From NCBI GenBank assembly GCA_005656395.1, contig SRSI01000023.1, positions 744,001 through 808,000 on the forward strand: 64,000 bases of DNA, read 5' to 3'. The position numbers and the translations under genes are program-made. Positions 24,158-36,789 of this stretch are shown here, one piece after another (within the stretch, counting starts at the first letter, position 1; each line of letters starts with the position of its first letter). The notes under the pieces are model-generated. The model did not search any database. It saw nothing but the letters and a program-made list of their open reading frames with translations, and had not been told where the DNA came from. Origin of the DNA: Strongyloides papillosus (lineage: Eukaryota > Nematoda > Chromadorea > Rhabditida > Strongyloididae).

Positions 24158-24331
24158 TTGTCCGGTATATTGCTAATGCGGGAATGCTATATTGGGTTAT
24201 ATTAATTGTAGTTTTTTATTTAGGGGTTCCTACTCTTTCTTTTAATAAATGTATAATTACTTAAATTTAAAGCATTTCTAAACATATAAGAATGGGATTA
24301 GGGTGTTCTTCATCGCCCCCCTTCACAATCA
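24158..24331 (+). other. DIRS segment between recombinase stop and internal complementary region
   Basis: Short non-coding stretch. It contains 'aataaa'-like bases near 24242 that could serve for polyadenylation, but this is weak. Confidence 0.35.
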
Positions 24332-24435
24332 GCATAATTTGAATAAAACATCATTATAGGACTTCGCAGTGTAATGAGTTATTATACCAGCTTGCGCCAG
24401 TGTAATAATCATTATATCAGAAGTCCTATAATGAT
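24332..24435. repeat. Internal complementary region of DIRS element
   Basis: The first part (24332-24374) is the reverse complement of the left end from 20055. The second part (24375-24435) is the reverse complement of the right end up to 24672. Together they spell the sequence the two ends would make when joined in a circle. This is the templating region of the DIRS replication model. Confidence 0.88.
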
Positions 24436-24492
24436 CCCCACCACACCCTCCCTTCTTCGTTGTCGTTGGTTCGATGAAGAACCTGACTCAAT

Positions 24493-24624
24493 AAGTGAAT
24501 AATGGTAAAAATGAGGGTAAAAAGGGAATGGGAACAGACAATCTGTGTAGGATACGAGGTAATTTGAGACAATGGACGGCCTAGGCTAAAGCATAATTTG
24601 AATAAAACATCATTATAGGACTTC
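24493..24624 (-). repeat. Right inverted terminal repeat of DIRS element
   Basis: Exact reverse complement of 20065-20196. The right side continues about 48 bases further ('tgatataatgattattacac' and on) before the element ends, so the two ends have unequal extensions, as in DIRS-1. Confidence 0.9.
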
Positions 24625-24672
24625 TGATATAATGATTATTACACTGGCGCAAGCTGGTATAATAACTCATTA

Positions 24673-26199
24673 ATTAATCCAAATATCAATGCGTTTCATC
24701 CTTATTGGTGAGTTGTACTTTCAAAGTAAGTCATAAAACAAAAACTTCAATAAACTTTAAGAAAAGTTATAACATAAATTACACAAAAAAGTTAATAAAA
24801 CAAACATGTTTTTGAAAATAACTTGGCTTATTATAAAACAAAACTTTTTAGCTCTGTTTTTTCTCTCAAGTTAAAAAAAAGTATATTTTGTCTATTTATT
24901 CATAAAAATCGGTTATATTTAAAAAAATACTATGGTGAAGGCAAAATTTTTACCTTAATTCTTATTTTAGACACTATATGCTAGAATACTATTGTGTTTT
25001 TTAAAGAGCTCTTTTGTAGACTTGTTATCTATCCCAGGATTACAACGGTAAATTATAGGCGTTTTTTATAGTGTTAAGTTATTATTCTTTAAGTATGTTT
25101 TATTTACTTTTTATTATTACAATGGTAAAGTTTTTAGAACAAAATATAGTATAATTTATATCGTAAAAATATGAACTACAACTGAAATAAAAAATTTTTG
25201 TTATAAAAGTAATTGTGTAATTATCAGTAATATAACAGGCTTGTGTCGTTTTGACAATCAAATACTGTTTTTTATTTTTAATCACAAAGTATAAACAAAT
25301 ACCGTGATAATTATATAAAAAATGTCATATATTTCTATAAAGTATGTGGTTTGTATAACAAAGTTTTTTATACAGTAAAAAATAAATACATACTTTTTTT
25401 TGAATTTACAAATAACTTTTATAATTATGCATAAACATTTTTTTAAGTTTCTGGTATAAAAAAGAATCATGATGTTCCTATATAGTAAATTAAGTAAGAC
25501 TCATAGTTGGAGAAAAATTTTATAATGTTATTAATTTAATGCTAGTAATTTTTTTCTAATGTATTATAACGACTTTTACTTAGTAAAATTTTAAAATATA
25601 ATAAAAATTATTTTTTCTTCTACAAAAACTTTATATTATTTATCAATGGTATTTATACTAAATGATCATTTTGAAATAAATTCACGGTGTTTCAAATTTA
25701 TTTAATGATTTTGAAGATGCTTTTTTACGTTTTATTAGTATTTAAATAACATTTTAGTATATTTATTATAATTTTGTTGTTTTTAAAGATATTATCAAGT
25801 ATCAACTCGTATTACTCGTCATAGCTTACACTTATAATCAGTTTATGTAAATTACTATAATGGCCTTATTGAAAAGCTTTCAAATTAACTTATTTTAATT
25901 ATTAAAAATTATGTCTTCGAATTTTATAAAAAAAAAACTAGAAAAAAATTTAAGCTAATCTAAAATTATTTAGTACAAATACAACGTATTCAAAAGATAA
26001 CTTTAACATTATTAACTTTTACAAATCTTAAGATAAAATTTACATTACAGTTATTTTATCCGACAGCTGTGTGGAGTACGCCTCAATTAATATGCATATA
26101 AGAGTTACTTTGTTATATAAATGGGAATTTTTGTAATTTTTTGTATCAAATATACTTATCATATATTATTTCATTCTCGGTAATAAAAGTTATTTTTTT
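24673..26199. other. AT-rich region
   Basis: No supported gene or repeat. Two minus-strand open frames at 25100-25470 are AT-driven and show no family motif. Confidence 0.4.
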
Positions 26200-26559
26200 T
26201 TTATTTTATTCGTAGAATATTCTGCAAAGGTAAATTATAATTAAACATTTTAAAGTATAAAATTATTATTTATCTTGAGTTCTACCCTTAGATCTTAAAT
26301 TGTATCTTTTCGTTATCACTTCAACTTTCTGAGTCTCCGTAAATTAAGGTTTTAAGGAATCTTTTCTTAGGACGTCAAACTGTTCTCTTTTTATCAGGAG
26401 TCCATAAATATACTGGTTTCATTAAATCATCATTCATAACCTTCTCCAGCAGTTTTTCTCCTTTTTGAGAAACAACATCATGAATATCTCCATAGAATTC
26501 TAGTAGTTGAGTTACTTTCACTCTTCTTTCATTTTTTTCTGTTTCGGAAGTAACTATTT

Positions 26560-27690
26560 TTAGTTTAAGGCATCTGCGTAGAATTCTTTTTTTTCTGCAT
26601 TTAAAATTCTTTGTAGTGATGCTTTTGTGTAATTTAGAGTTTCTATACCATATGTTAAGATTGGTCTTATGTTTTGAACATATAGAAAAGCTTTTTTCTT
26701 AATACTATTAGTTCTCTCCATAAGAGGCATGACTTTTTTGCAGGCTATTTCACTATTTCTTATTCTAGTTGACATTTCTAAGTTTTCATGATTTTTGTTG
26801 AATGATAACCATTGACCCAGATATTTATACTGCTGGCTTACTTTATAAATAGGTTTAATAGTATCACTATTTGTTAAGGTTTCCGTCTTAAGCCTATTTA
26901 GTTGTAAACCGGCTTTTTTAAGATGCTTCTCTAAGTTGCTAGCTAAAAATTCGGAAGTATTTTGGCTAGTGTTGAAAATAGCTATATTATCTGTGTATGC
27001 TAAGTAGAACAGTTGCGTAAAATCATCATTGTCGGGGTTTTTTATTCTTAAGACAACATTTATATTATTTGATTTTAAATCATTCTTCACGTTATTAATG
27101 ATTCCCTGTAACGCAGCTATGAACAGTACTGGACTGAGAGAATCTCCCTGTTTTACACCTTTTGAAGGGAATATTTGAATTGGCGAAGATCTCAAGCATG
27201 GAATTAACATTCTACTATCTTTGTAAAGTTCCTGTATTATTTTTATTTCATGTAGACTCAGACCCATTTCTCCAAGCGTAGAAAATAGATATGAGTGTTC
27301 TATGCTGTCAAAAGCTTTTTTAAAATCAATGAATATTATGAATAGAGGTATCTTGAATTCAGTAGTTTTCTGCATTATCGTTTTCAAGATAAAAGTAATA
27401 GTAATAGTATTTTTTCTTTGCCTAAATCCTGCTTGTTCTCTGTCTAAATTACGTTCAATTTTATTTCTGATCCTATCAAGTAGCATTGATGTGAACAACT
27501 TGTAGTTGCCTTGTAAGATTGCTATAGGACGAGTATTAGTAATTAATTTTGCATTTCCTGGTTTCTTTAAAAGAATTAAAGATGCTTCTTTAAATAGACT
27601 AGGAAAACCTTTATGAATGTATGTATTAAACCTTTGAAGCAAAGCAGTTGGAAGTACATTAGACGCAAGTTTGTAATGAGCAAAAGACAT
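26560..27690 (-). pseudogene. LINE reverse transcriptase part
   Basis: A 376-codon open piece covering nearly the whole RT domain. Motifs in order: 'RPIAILQGNYKLF', 'FRQRKNTI', 'IDFKKAFDS' (first catalytic Asp), 'GVKQGDSLSPVLF', then 'LFYLAYTDNIAIF', where the catalytic pair usually reads ADD. Here the second Asp is Asn, so the enzyme would be inactive. A thumb region and 'YKYLGQWLS' follow. The frame upstream of 27690 stays open to 'PGEISEKIKK', then a one-base shift joins it to the 27726-27935 piece. Downstream of 26560 the next frame continues with 'RPKKRFLK', the end of many LINE proteins. Confidence 0.8.
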
Positions 27691-27725
27691 ACCATCAGTA
27701 CCTGGAGCTTTTTTCTTTATCTTTT

Positions 27726-28400
27726 TTATTTTTTCACTGATTTCTCCCGGTCATTCGATAGTGGTAAATCTGTGTAGAGGTCTTTGTAATGTCTCTTTAT
27801 TTCCTCATTTACTTCATCAATAGTTGTTGTCATGCTACCATCCGGTTTTAGCAGAGATAAATTAAGATGATTAAATTTTCTTTTTTCAATGTATACAAAT
27901 TTCATTGCACGATTTTTCTTTAGTGCTGAATCCAAAATAGTTTGATCACGTTTTTTCTTTTCATTTCTAATTTTGTAGTTGATTAATTTATTGAGATTTA
28001 TATAATTGAGTAAATTGGTAATACTTTCATCTTGGAATATAATTGACTAAGTTCTTATAAAGCCAGAAATCTCATCAGTAATTATACTTGGTCTCTTTGT
28101 CTTTTTTGGTAGCATTTTTGAAAGAAATATTGAATTTGAAATTAGCTTTTCGTAATCTTTATCTAACCTATCTTTTAGATTAAGATGTCAATTTAAGCTA
28201 AAAGCCTTGTTGTTGGTCTTATTTATGATATATTGGCTCAGTTCATCTGATGAGAATATTCTTAGTTTCTTTCTGGTGCTATATTGCTTTGTGTTTAGCT
28301 TGCAAAATTTAACTTTGAGTAGTAGTGGATTGTGATCTGATCTTAAATTAAACCTTTTTATTATTCTTGTATCAATAAATGATGATCTTTTGGCATTATG
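27726..28400 (-). pseudogene. LINE linker between endonuclease and RT
   Basis: Contains 'LLKPDGSMTTTIDEVNEEI' and 'RHYKDLYTDL', a typical pre-RT linker of LINE proteins. Its frame is broken by stops between 28020 and 28200 and shifts relative to the RT piece near 27745. Confidence 0.65.
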
Positions 28401-28409
28401 TATCAGAAA

Positions 28410-29119
28410 TTAATTTAATTCACCTCTACTAATTTTATTTGGACCATTCCATGTAGTTTTTGACGACGTTTTCTTAATAACTAAGCGATTGGCTATTGAG
28501 AGATTTTCACTTTCTGTCCATAATTCAAGTTTTGTACCTCTTTCATTATTTTCTAAATGTGCCCTATTGCTGAATTTACCTCTTCTTATAGTACATTTAA
28601 TTTTTGCATTAAAATCTCTTCCAATTATTATGTTATTTCTAGATAGTGGGTATAGCATTTTGAAGCCCGACATTATTTTTTTCATTTGATCATAAACTTC
28701 TTCTACTTTTGAATCTTCACTACTAGATGTCGGCATATAACAAACTATTATTAACAAGTATGTGTTTTTAAGTTTTAATGTTATTGTGCTTAATCGGAAT
28801 CCAATATGTTGGTAAAAAACTAAATTGTTTTTATAACATAAAGATATTATCCAACCAACACCATCACAATGTTTATCTGCTGCGCCTAATAAGTAAAATA
28901 GTCATTCTCCGAAAATGATTATTCTTTAGCATTTCTACTCTCGGTTAACATTATTATTGCATGATTATTAAAGTCTTGTGTTGCTTTCGTTAATTCTGGT
29001 ATCTTTTTTTTGAGACCTTGAATATTTAAAGTGATAAATTGAAGAACACTTTTTGAGATTTTAAGGCATTCAGTTTTTTCTATGACCTGGCGACCATCTT
29101 CTGGTAAGATTGCTGCCAT
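28410..29119 (-). pseudogene. LINE endonuclease part
   Basis: Two open pieces (29119-28919 and 28757-28410) in decayed order. The first begins 'MAAILPEDGRQVIEKTE' and includes 'LQFITLNIQGLKKK' and 'IIMLTES', the N-terminal strands and catalytic loop of the apurinic endonuclease fold. The second includes 'CYMPTSSSED', 'NNIIIGRDFNAKI' (normally GDFNA), 'NNERG' and 'TTWNGPN'. The last motif, 'SDHNPLLLK', lies just past a stop near 28410. The Met at 29119 is a plausible protein start because the sequence before it is the conserved 5' region. Confidence 0.72.
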
Positions 29120-30012
29120 TTTACTAATTTATTGGAAAGAATGATAATAAAAATAATAAAACCACCTTTTTACAACTTGTAAGATGAAAAAAATGAATAA
29201 AAAGTTATGTAACTGTTAATAGTTAAATGAAAATATAAAGTAACAAATTATTGGTAAGTCATATATATTTTATTAAAGTAAAAACAACTTCTTTTATACA
29301 ATATAGATGTCATCAATATCTAAATAAAACAATCATTCATCAACAGTAACATTTAATCACTTCATAATATAAATAAATTGATTCTGGAAACCCTCTTATT
29401 AAAGGAAATCTCCAGAATTACAATTTATTCATTACTTACCCATAATCTAAAATGTTGATTTTTCTTCTACTTTTTTTTAGAATTTTTACACCTTTAAATA
29501 CATAGAACTTGTAGTTTCACAAAAGAAAGAGAAAATATTTTTATAAGATATAGGTTGTGGCGTCCCCCTTTTCAACCCATTCCCAATACCCTCTGGATTA
29601 CCAACTGACGTCAAGCCTTTATCATAATCAACTTTTATTTCACCAAACCTTAATTTAATAACACAAAATAAAGTATAGTGGCCACCTAAGGATAACATTT
29701 ATAAATTATAAAATTATACTTACTTATACTTATCCGTCGATCTCTTAACAATTCCTGAGATCTCTCTCAACCGTCTATGAAACCCCCAGTGGTCTACAAA
29801 ATACAATATATTAGAAATACATTACAATTAAGATAATTAATAACATTACAATATAACACGTCACACATAAAATTTTGATTACATATAAAAAACGACTACT
29901 ACTATTACCTAAGTTAATAAAATAAATAATTTGATGACTTACGCCACCTTATATAATAACAAAAACAATGTTCTCGAATTTTCCAAACAGCTTCCTAACT
30001 GTCATATTTTTA
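29120..30012 (-). other. LINE 5' untranslated region / promoter
   Basis: Minus-strand leader ahead of the endonuclease. The outer part, 29525-30012, matches 50508-51018 over its whole length with small indels. The outermost bases, on the minus strand, are 'aaaatatgacagttagg' here and similar there, so this is a true shared end. 'ttatataaggtggcg' near the end resembles a TATA-type promoter. Confidence 0.6.
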
Positions 30013-33000
30013 CTAAAGCATAAATTATAAAAACACAAAGAAAATTTTTATTTATATAGTATTTTTTACCTTTAATTCGAAAACCAATAATTTACACTTA
30101 AAAAAATATAATTTTTAATAAATATTTATTAAGAATAGTCAGAGAAGTTCTTGAAAAGTAATTTAAAAATTTTAGTATGATTTATGCGAAATTACTGGAA
30201 ATTAGTACTTTGGATATAGTTATTTTTTAAATTACTTTTCATGTATTGTTATTATACCACGAATATATTTTTAATATTCACGATAGATTTAAAAACTACA
30301 TTATATTCCACAACCCGTGGAGAAATGATATAAAGCTAATATTTTACCTGTTTAGATATTTTTATTAAGATTTATTCATCCATTGAGTTAAATTTGAATA
30401 TTAAATATACTACATATTGCCATAATACAAATTGGTTGGCTTTACGAAAAACAAATAGAAAAATTAGGCAATAAGATAAATGTGATACAGTTACAATTAA
30501 AAAATAATTTCTATTAATTATTTGAATTAAGTAAAACCATGCTACAAAAATAAAAGAATCTTTAATTTCCACTTATCTGAAGGATGGAAGATAAGTTGAA
30601 TTGTCTGAAAAATTTGAAAATTTATGATTAAAATGTATTAATGTATTTTGTATTCGTTAATTAACGTGTTATCAACTGCTTAATGAATCCCTTTCAACGC
30701 GAAAATCTCTGTCCTTTTGGTTATTTTTCTTCATTGTATTTGATTTTATGCTTTAAAAGTTACGAGCGCCAGGAAAGGAAATTTTAGTTTTGACATTTTT
30801 CAATATATCTTCCATTTCTTAAAGAATAAAAATTGTCTTCTTAATCTACATGTTATGAATAAATGTATTAATGAATTTTCCACAAATTAGATGATGTGTT
30901 AACAATCACTTGAATTCTGTGATTACCATACTTAATACTTACTATTAGTTTAACTAAAGAGTGTTTTGTCAGAAAAATATTACAATTATTGAAACAAGAA
31001 CTCTTTATTAATTAATTGACTTAATTACAGTAACAACGTATAATAAGTTACTTACCCATATATTTATATATATCTTTTAAACCTGTTCAAGCAATTAGAT
31101 CATAATAAAATTGTCAAATCATATTTTTATGTCTTTCAGAATTCATTCATTTTCTCTTGATTTAAAAACAGATCTAATAGAATTTGCTTTATCATTTTTA
31201 ATGATTGTTTTATTATTGCATCTTAAAAAGATAGTACTAGATGACTACTAAACAGTGTTCAACACCATTTCCAACAGATATATTATATTAACAAAACTTA
31301 TAACAACAGCATTAGTTTCATTTGTTTTACTTATAATTTATATCAATTTCATGGAGTTATATTTTTATCCATTTTAAAATTGTAGCATTTTTTAGCTCTA
31401 GTCTTTTTAATTGCATTGATAGAAAGATAATTATGATATCCCCGAATCCTTGGCTAATAAAATGTAACTTTGAGGTAGTGATTCTACTAATATTTGATTA
31501 CTAAATTTTTCATTTGATATTAAAATACGTAAAAATAACTTCTTTGATATATCCCTTTAAATTATATTAAGTATGTCTCAGTACCAACTCCTGATTCACG
31601 TAGTCTATCAATTTGAATTTTTGTCAGATCACTTACTAAATTCCTGAAGTAACTGCTATGAATGTTGCCAACTTTTACCAAAGACCATCAATGTCACTTT
31701 TTTTATCATTTACAACATATTTTAGTAATATATCAATGTTCCACGAAGTGCATCACATGTTTTCTGTAAATTATTTTGACGTTTACGAATTTCTGCCACA
31801 GCTATAGGCATAAAGTATTCCATATTATTTTTAGTAGTTTTAATAATTTTACTAAAAAATAGAAATTTTACTTTGTCTAAACGTCAATCTTATTTCATAA
31901 ACAGAATGTGATTACTAAATGGTGACAAAGTATGTTTAATAATAAATTTTACATTTAAAAATAAAAATTATATACCTATTGTTCATCTCTTCTATCAAAT
32001 TGAAAATTTTTAGCAAATTTTCACGACGTACCAGTTAATTCTCAACACGCAATCAAGAAACCTTTTGGTAAAAAAATTTTGTAGATGACGTGTTACGTGA
32101 TTCTTGAACTTTTTGATGATTTCTTGTACGAGTGATAGTTTTCACACAAGACTACTCAATTTTCTTTATACAGCACATTCTTGAGTCAGTATCGTCAAAG
32201 ATAAAAGTCACTTTCAGGAGTATAGTTACTTATTTATTTTAAAGAGTCTATGAAGTTAAATGATACACCTTACTTTGCGGAAAAAAGACTAAACAACGGT
32301 TTTTTTTTCATCTTTACTAAAAAATTTCTTGTATGCCATGTGAATATTACTGATCTTGATAATATTTTTCATTGATTACCGTATTTTTAGTATAAATAAT
32401 TCTCTTTGAAGTAAAGCAATTATACCTTTATTTCTGAAATTGATAATTATATGAATGCGTAAAAGAATTGTTGATAATTTATTTTTCTTCTATTTGTATT
32501 ATGATTTTACCATTTGTGCCAATGATAAGAGAAGAATCTGATTTAATTTTTATTGGTACTTTTTGTAGATTACTAGTAAATTGCGTGTTTGACGAAAGAG
32601 ATGAGCCATTTGATGAATTGTTAGGAAAGCTCTGAATAAAGATTCTTTATTGGTTGATAACTGATTCATAAAAGTTCAATTGAGAGATTGAAAGGGAGCA
32701 AGACTGTGGTAGAATTCATTGATAAAAATAATATCCGGAAACTCTTTTGATAATTTTTATTTAAAGTTACATTTCACATTATTTTTCTTATTATTATATG
32801 GTTTTGCGGTAGCAGTACTAATTTGCTTTGAAACAAAGGTATTTTTGTCATTTCTGTGATATACTACTTTTCTCATTTTTTCATGTCTTGATGTCTTAAT
32901 ATGAAACCAGAATCTTAATAGTTAGTGTGATGATTAACAAATGTGTAATTTCGTCATCATTGCCTTGATGTTAAAGATATTCATGACCATCTTTATTTGA

Positions 33001-36000
33001 GTAAACCTTTGAAGTATTGTCAATTTAGCTATATGAGGGTATTTTTTGAGCCTGTACACGACCGCTGGACATATCTATAAAATGATTTTAATATCATTCT
33101 TAATTTAAATAAAAACTTTATCTTACCTGTATTATTTATAATTAACATGGATTTCCATCGATATCTGGTAGTGTATAAATAATGATCATTCTTTTTTACA
33201 ACTATCGTGTCTCAACCACGTGGAAAACCGCTATCAATATAGAATAGTATTAAAACAACGATTTTTGATATAAAGAAAGACCACTAATTTTTTAAATTAA
33301 TTATAAAAAAACGTCAAAGACAAAATTATTTATGATATCAAAGATATTAATTCAACTTACAAAAAAATACGGCTATTGAACTAATGATGCATGATTAATT
33401 AATTAAATTTGAATATATCAATCCCAAAACGAAATATTTTATTATTTTGAAAATAATTTTTTTACAATTTACGATATTGACAGTTGCGAGCATGTATACG
33501 CCCACTGGATGTATGTATATAATGTTTTCAATATCATTAAAATATATCATTCCTAATTCAAATAAAGACTTTATCTTACATGTATTATATAATTTTTTAA
33601 TCCTTGTTGTAACTTCTCCTATAAATTCTTTGAAATTTCTGATAAACAGTTCCTCCGTAATTGGAAATTTTTACCGGTATACCTTTTATAAATACTGATT
33701 TAATAAGAAGAGAATTTCTTAGAATAACACCATTCGTTTGCCAGGTAATTTATTATTGATAATACTACAATATTCGTTCTTTATTTTTAAAGTCATTGCA
33801 GAATTAAAATTTAAAGATTTTTGTATTCTACATTGTTTGTTACAATTATCACATGAAAGATGTAATTTGTATAGATTATTATTGGCAGATTCTGGAGATT
33901 AAATTCTTGTGTCATAAACATTAAATTTTTTCACGCCTCACTTTTTGAAATGAATCATATTTGTGCCTTTTAACACAATCTTTGATAATGTACGCGGGGG
34001 ATAAGTAAATTATTTAAATTTCTTGGAATTAAATAAGTGTCTAACTAGAAAATCTCGGTAAAGTGAATAAATTGTTTTATGATTTTTAGCAAGATAAAAA
34101 GCTCTTAAATATCTTTCAGTTGTTTAAATTACTTTTTTAAGGCATTAGCTGCACGTGCATCAATTTAAAATGATCTAATTTTCTGAGCTGCTTCAGCAGA
34201 TGTTAATGAATAATTGTACTTTTTTGTAAAACTTTTATCAAACCGGTAGTTGTAAAAAAACTCTATAAACGTTCCCCAAGGAATCTTTAATGTCTTTGAA
34301 AATCTCAGATAATAGTTTTGATATGAATGTCATTTTTACTCGTGAATTATTCACTGGAGTATCAAATTCACTAATGGCATAGTATGAGATTTATAAACGT
34401 ATTAAAATCTGCAGTTTTTCTATAGATTTCCAAAGTTGTCAAAATAGAACTACATTTTAATAGTACAAATATGATCATTGTAAGTAAAATTTTCTGAAAC
34501 AGCAAAGTTATCATTATTTCTTGGAATAATAAAATCTCTCGAAGAAGTTCATTTAGGTGAGAGTTTACTTTTTGATCCAGAGAAATTATCGTAAGTTTGT
34601 CGGAAAAATTGTTCAAAAGATTCTTTTTGTTCTTCATTTACTTCGTCAGAGATACATACATAAGCTGTTTTATATAAGTTTACTGCATTTAAAAGTAGCC
34701 AAGATACAAGTTTAAGTTTGATTCCACTGTTTGAAAACGTGAAAATGAACACAGTTACTTTGAAAAGTAATTTCGTAATTTTGAAATTATAAGTATACAA
34801 AAATGCAGTATCAAATATTACAGAATTCATCTTTTTTTGAAGTTATCAGATTCCTATCCAACAAAAATTAAGTTTTTAACAGATTAAATAAAGATGAAAA
34901 GGTTTGAAGTGCAGAGTAGAAGTGTTGATTTGACAAGTCTTTGTAAGATCATCAAGAAGTGAATTTGTTGTAATTATTTCTAATCGCAAGGTTGAGACAA
35001 ACACAAACAGTTAAAGATGTATGAATGTATGATAAAACTTTACATAAAGTAAAAATTTTAAATAATAAAAAAGTTGATCTAAGTTTAAAAACAAAATATG
35101 ATCGCTATATTATGACAAAATATGGATAAATAATAAATTTTATTTTTCAAAATAGAATTATATCTGTATTGCTATAGCAATATATGCTAAATTTTTTGAT
35201 AATACTTTTACCCTTTCTATTGCATTTTTGATAAGATAACTTGCTAATTTTGAACCATCTATATTAAAAACACCAAGATTTTTTCTTTACAATATTGCTC
35301 ATAATTTTTTGTAAATGAAGAATATGTTTCAACGTAGTAGCAGCCACCATAGGATCTGTAAAACTTATAACAATTTCATCTCCACTTTTTTCTCAAGAAT
35401 TTTATCTTTAGACTCTAGCTACATCCATTTAAAAATTTTAATATCTAATTCACCAATTTTTAGTACTGTTGTATGATTTAGATTTGTTATTGTAATCATT
35501 ACTAGTTTTTTTCATTAATTTATTACTTATTTTATTCTTGCATAAATTTTTCTTTTTTACCATGATAATTTTGAAATTTCTCATAATAAATATTGCCTTT
35601 ACAGTAAATATAATGCTCAGAATATTTAAATAAATATAATCTTGAATTTTCTCCTAGACATTTTAAACACACATATTCTGTATAATTAAATGTCTATATT
35701 TTCTGTAAGATAAAATGTCTAGATTTCATTGATACTTAAATAATTTATCTTACTTTGTGATTGTCTAGATTTGTTTGACATTTTATTATTTCGAAAATTT
35801 ATATAATACAATTTATTCTAAAAAGTAGTTAAATTTATTATGTTCTAGCGAGAATTCTTTGTTTTAGCTTTAATTTCCTTAATCTAATTTCTTGTCATAC
35901 ATCAAAAAATTTTTGTACGAAAAGCAACAATTAGAGAATAAATTCAACTTTAAGTTTACATTTCAGCCGTTGTTAACTTAAAAAAGTTTTATAGAAAAAT

Positions 36001-36789
36001 AAGAAATTCCATAAATACTAAATTTTCATTCTAACTGTATTATCTTAAAAAAAGTATCTAAAATAAATAAGAAAATCACGTGAAGTCCAACGTACTTTTT
36101 CACCCTTAATTTTTTGAAATATTACATAAAAGTAGTTATAGAAATGTTAAAATATTAAACTTACACTTTGATTATTGTATCTTAAAAAATTATCTAAAAA
36201 CATATTATTTATTAATGTAAAGAAATAAAAGTAATTGTATTTGATTTTTGCAAAATAGAAATTTCTCATTTTCTTTTTTCATCAAAACAAATGCAACTCC
36301 TCTCTTAAAATGATATTATATGAGATTGTAGTCTAAAGAGTTTATATGATGTACTGAAAAGGTTTGATTATAATTTTCTTCAAATTCTAGGCATTTTAAT
36401 TTTTTAGATATTTTTTTCATTGTACTGAATTTTCTAGTTTTGGCAGAACTTGATCTCCTGTCAACTCTGATATAATAACAATATTAAAATAATTAAAAAG
36501 AAATGAATAATATAAGTAAGATACCAGAATGATATCAATAAAACATAAATTTTAAGATTCTCCCTTAATATCTTATTTAGAATGCTTAAAATATTATTAA
36601 TAGGTGGAAAAATATAACAAATAAATTTATCTTTATAATTTTAAAAGATGATTCAAAAAACATTCAATCCTCATCAATAAAAAAACTCGATATTGTATTA
36701 TAAGAAGATATGATACAATTTAGGACCTTTTTTTATAACTCTTTAAAAAACTATTTTTTTGCCACTATCTTTCGTATTATGTAACTGTT
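30013..36789. other. AT-rich region with decayed minus-strand coding traces
   Basis: No intact gene. Minus-strand pieces with protein-like composition occur near 33650-33930 ('LHLSCDNCNKQCRIQKSL'), 34090-34260 ('YNYSLTSAEAAQKIRSF') and 34371-34830, all broken by many stops. I cannot name a family. Bases 33046-33140 and 33490-33590 are direct repeats of each other. Confidence 0.4.
33046..33590. repeat. Pair of old direct repeats
   Basis: 'gagcctgtacacgaccgctgg' type sequence at 33046 recurs as 'gagcatgtatacgcccac' at 33490, and both continue to 'actttatcttac.tgtattat'. The two copies, about 95-100 bases long and 445 bases apart, are diverged but in the same order and orientation. Confidence 0.55.

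Larger units (their letters stand above)
20055..24672 (+). mobile_element. DIRS-type tyrosine recombinase retrotransposon, near intact
   Basis: The element has the full DIRS layout: inverted terminal repeats, a Gag-like/RT/RNase H frame, a tyrosine recombinase frame and an internal complementary region. The internal region is complementary to both outer ends and records the circle junction. Comparing it with the flanks places the ends at ATTA 20055-20058 and ATTA 24669-24672, so the element is bounded by the same three or four bases, as expected for recombinase-mediated insertion without a target duplication. GC content and codon use are clearly higher than the surrounding DNA, which points to a recent arrival. 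No frameshift or stop interrupts either long frame. No methyltransferase domain is present, which is unusual for elements with this type of termini. Confidence 0.9.
26200..30012 (-). mobile_element. LINE retrotransposon, decayed (RTE-like)
   Basis: Read on the minus strand: a 5' untranslated region (30012-29120), an apurinic-type endonuclease, a linker, a reverse transcriptase, a C-terminal tail ending near 26350, and an A-rich tail near 26195-26215. The endonuclease shows 'FITLNIQGL', 'IIIGRDFNAKI' and 'SDHNPL'. The RT shows 'APGTDG', 'FIDFKKAFDSIEH' and 'GVKQGDSLSPVLF'. The 'NNERG' segment and the absence of a zinc-knuckle ORF1 fit RTE-type LINEs best. Several frameshifts and stops split the frame (near 27745, 28050, 28400 and 28900), so the copy is dead. 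No clear target duplication was found. Confidence 0.75.

Noticed and set aside
25100..25470. Two adjacent minus-strand frames resembling small membrane proteins
   Set aside because: Hydrophobic look comes from AT-rich codons; no conserved feature.
29486..29698. 70-codon minus-strand frame in the LINE 5' region
   Set aside because: The homologous copy at 50508-51018 breaks the frame with indels, so it is not under coding constraint.
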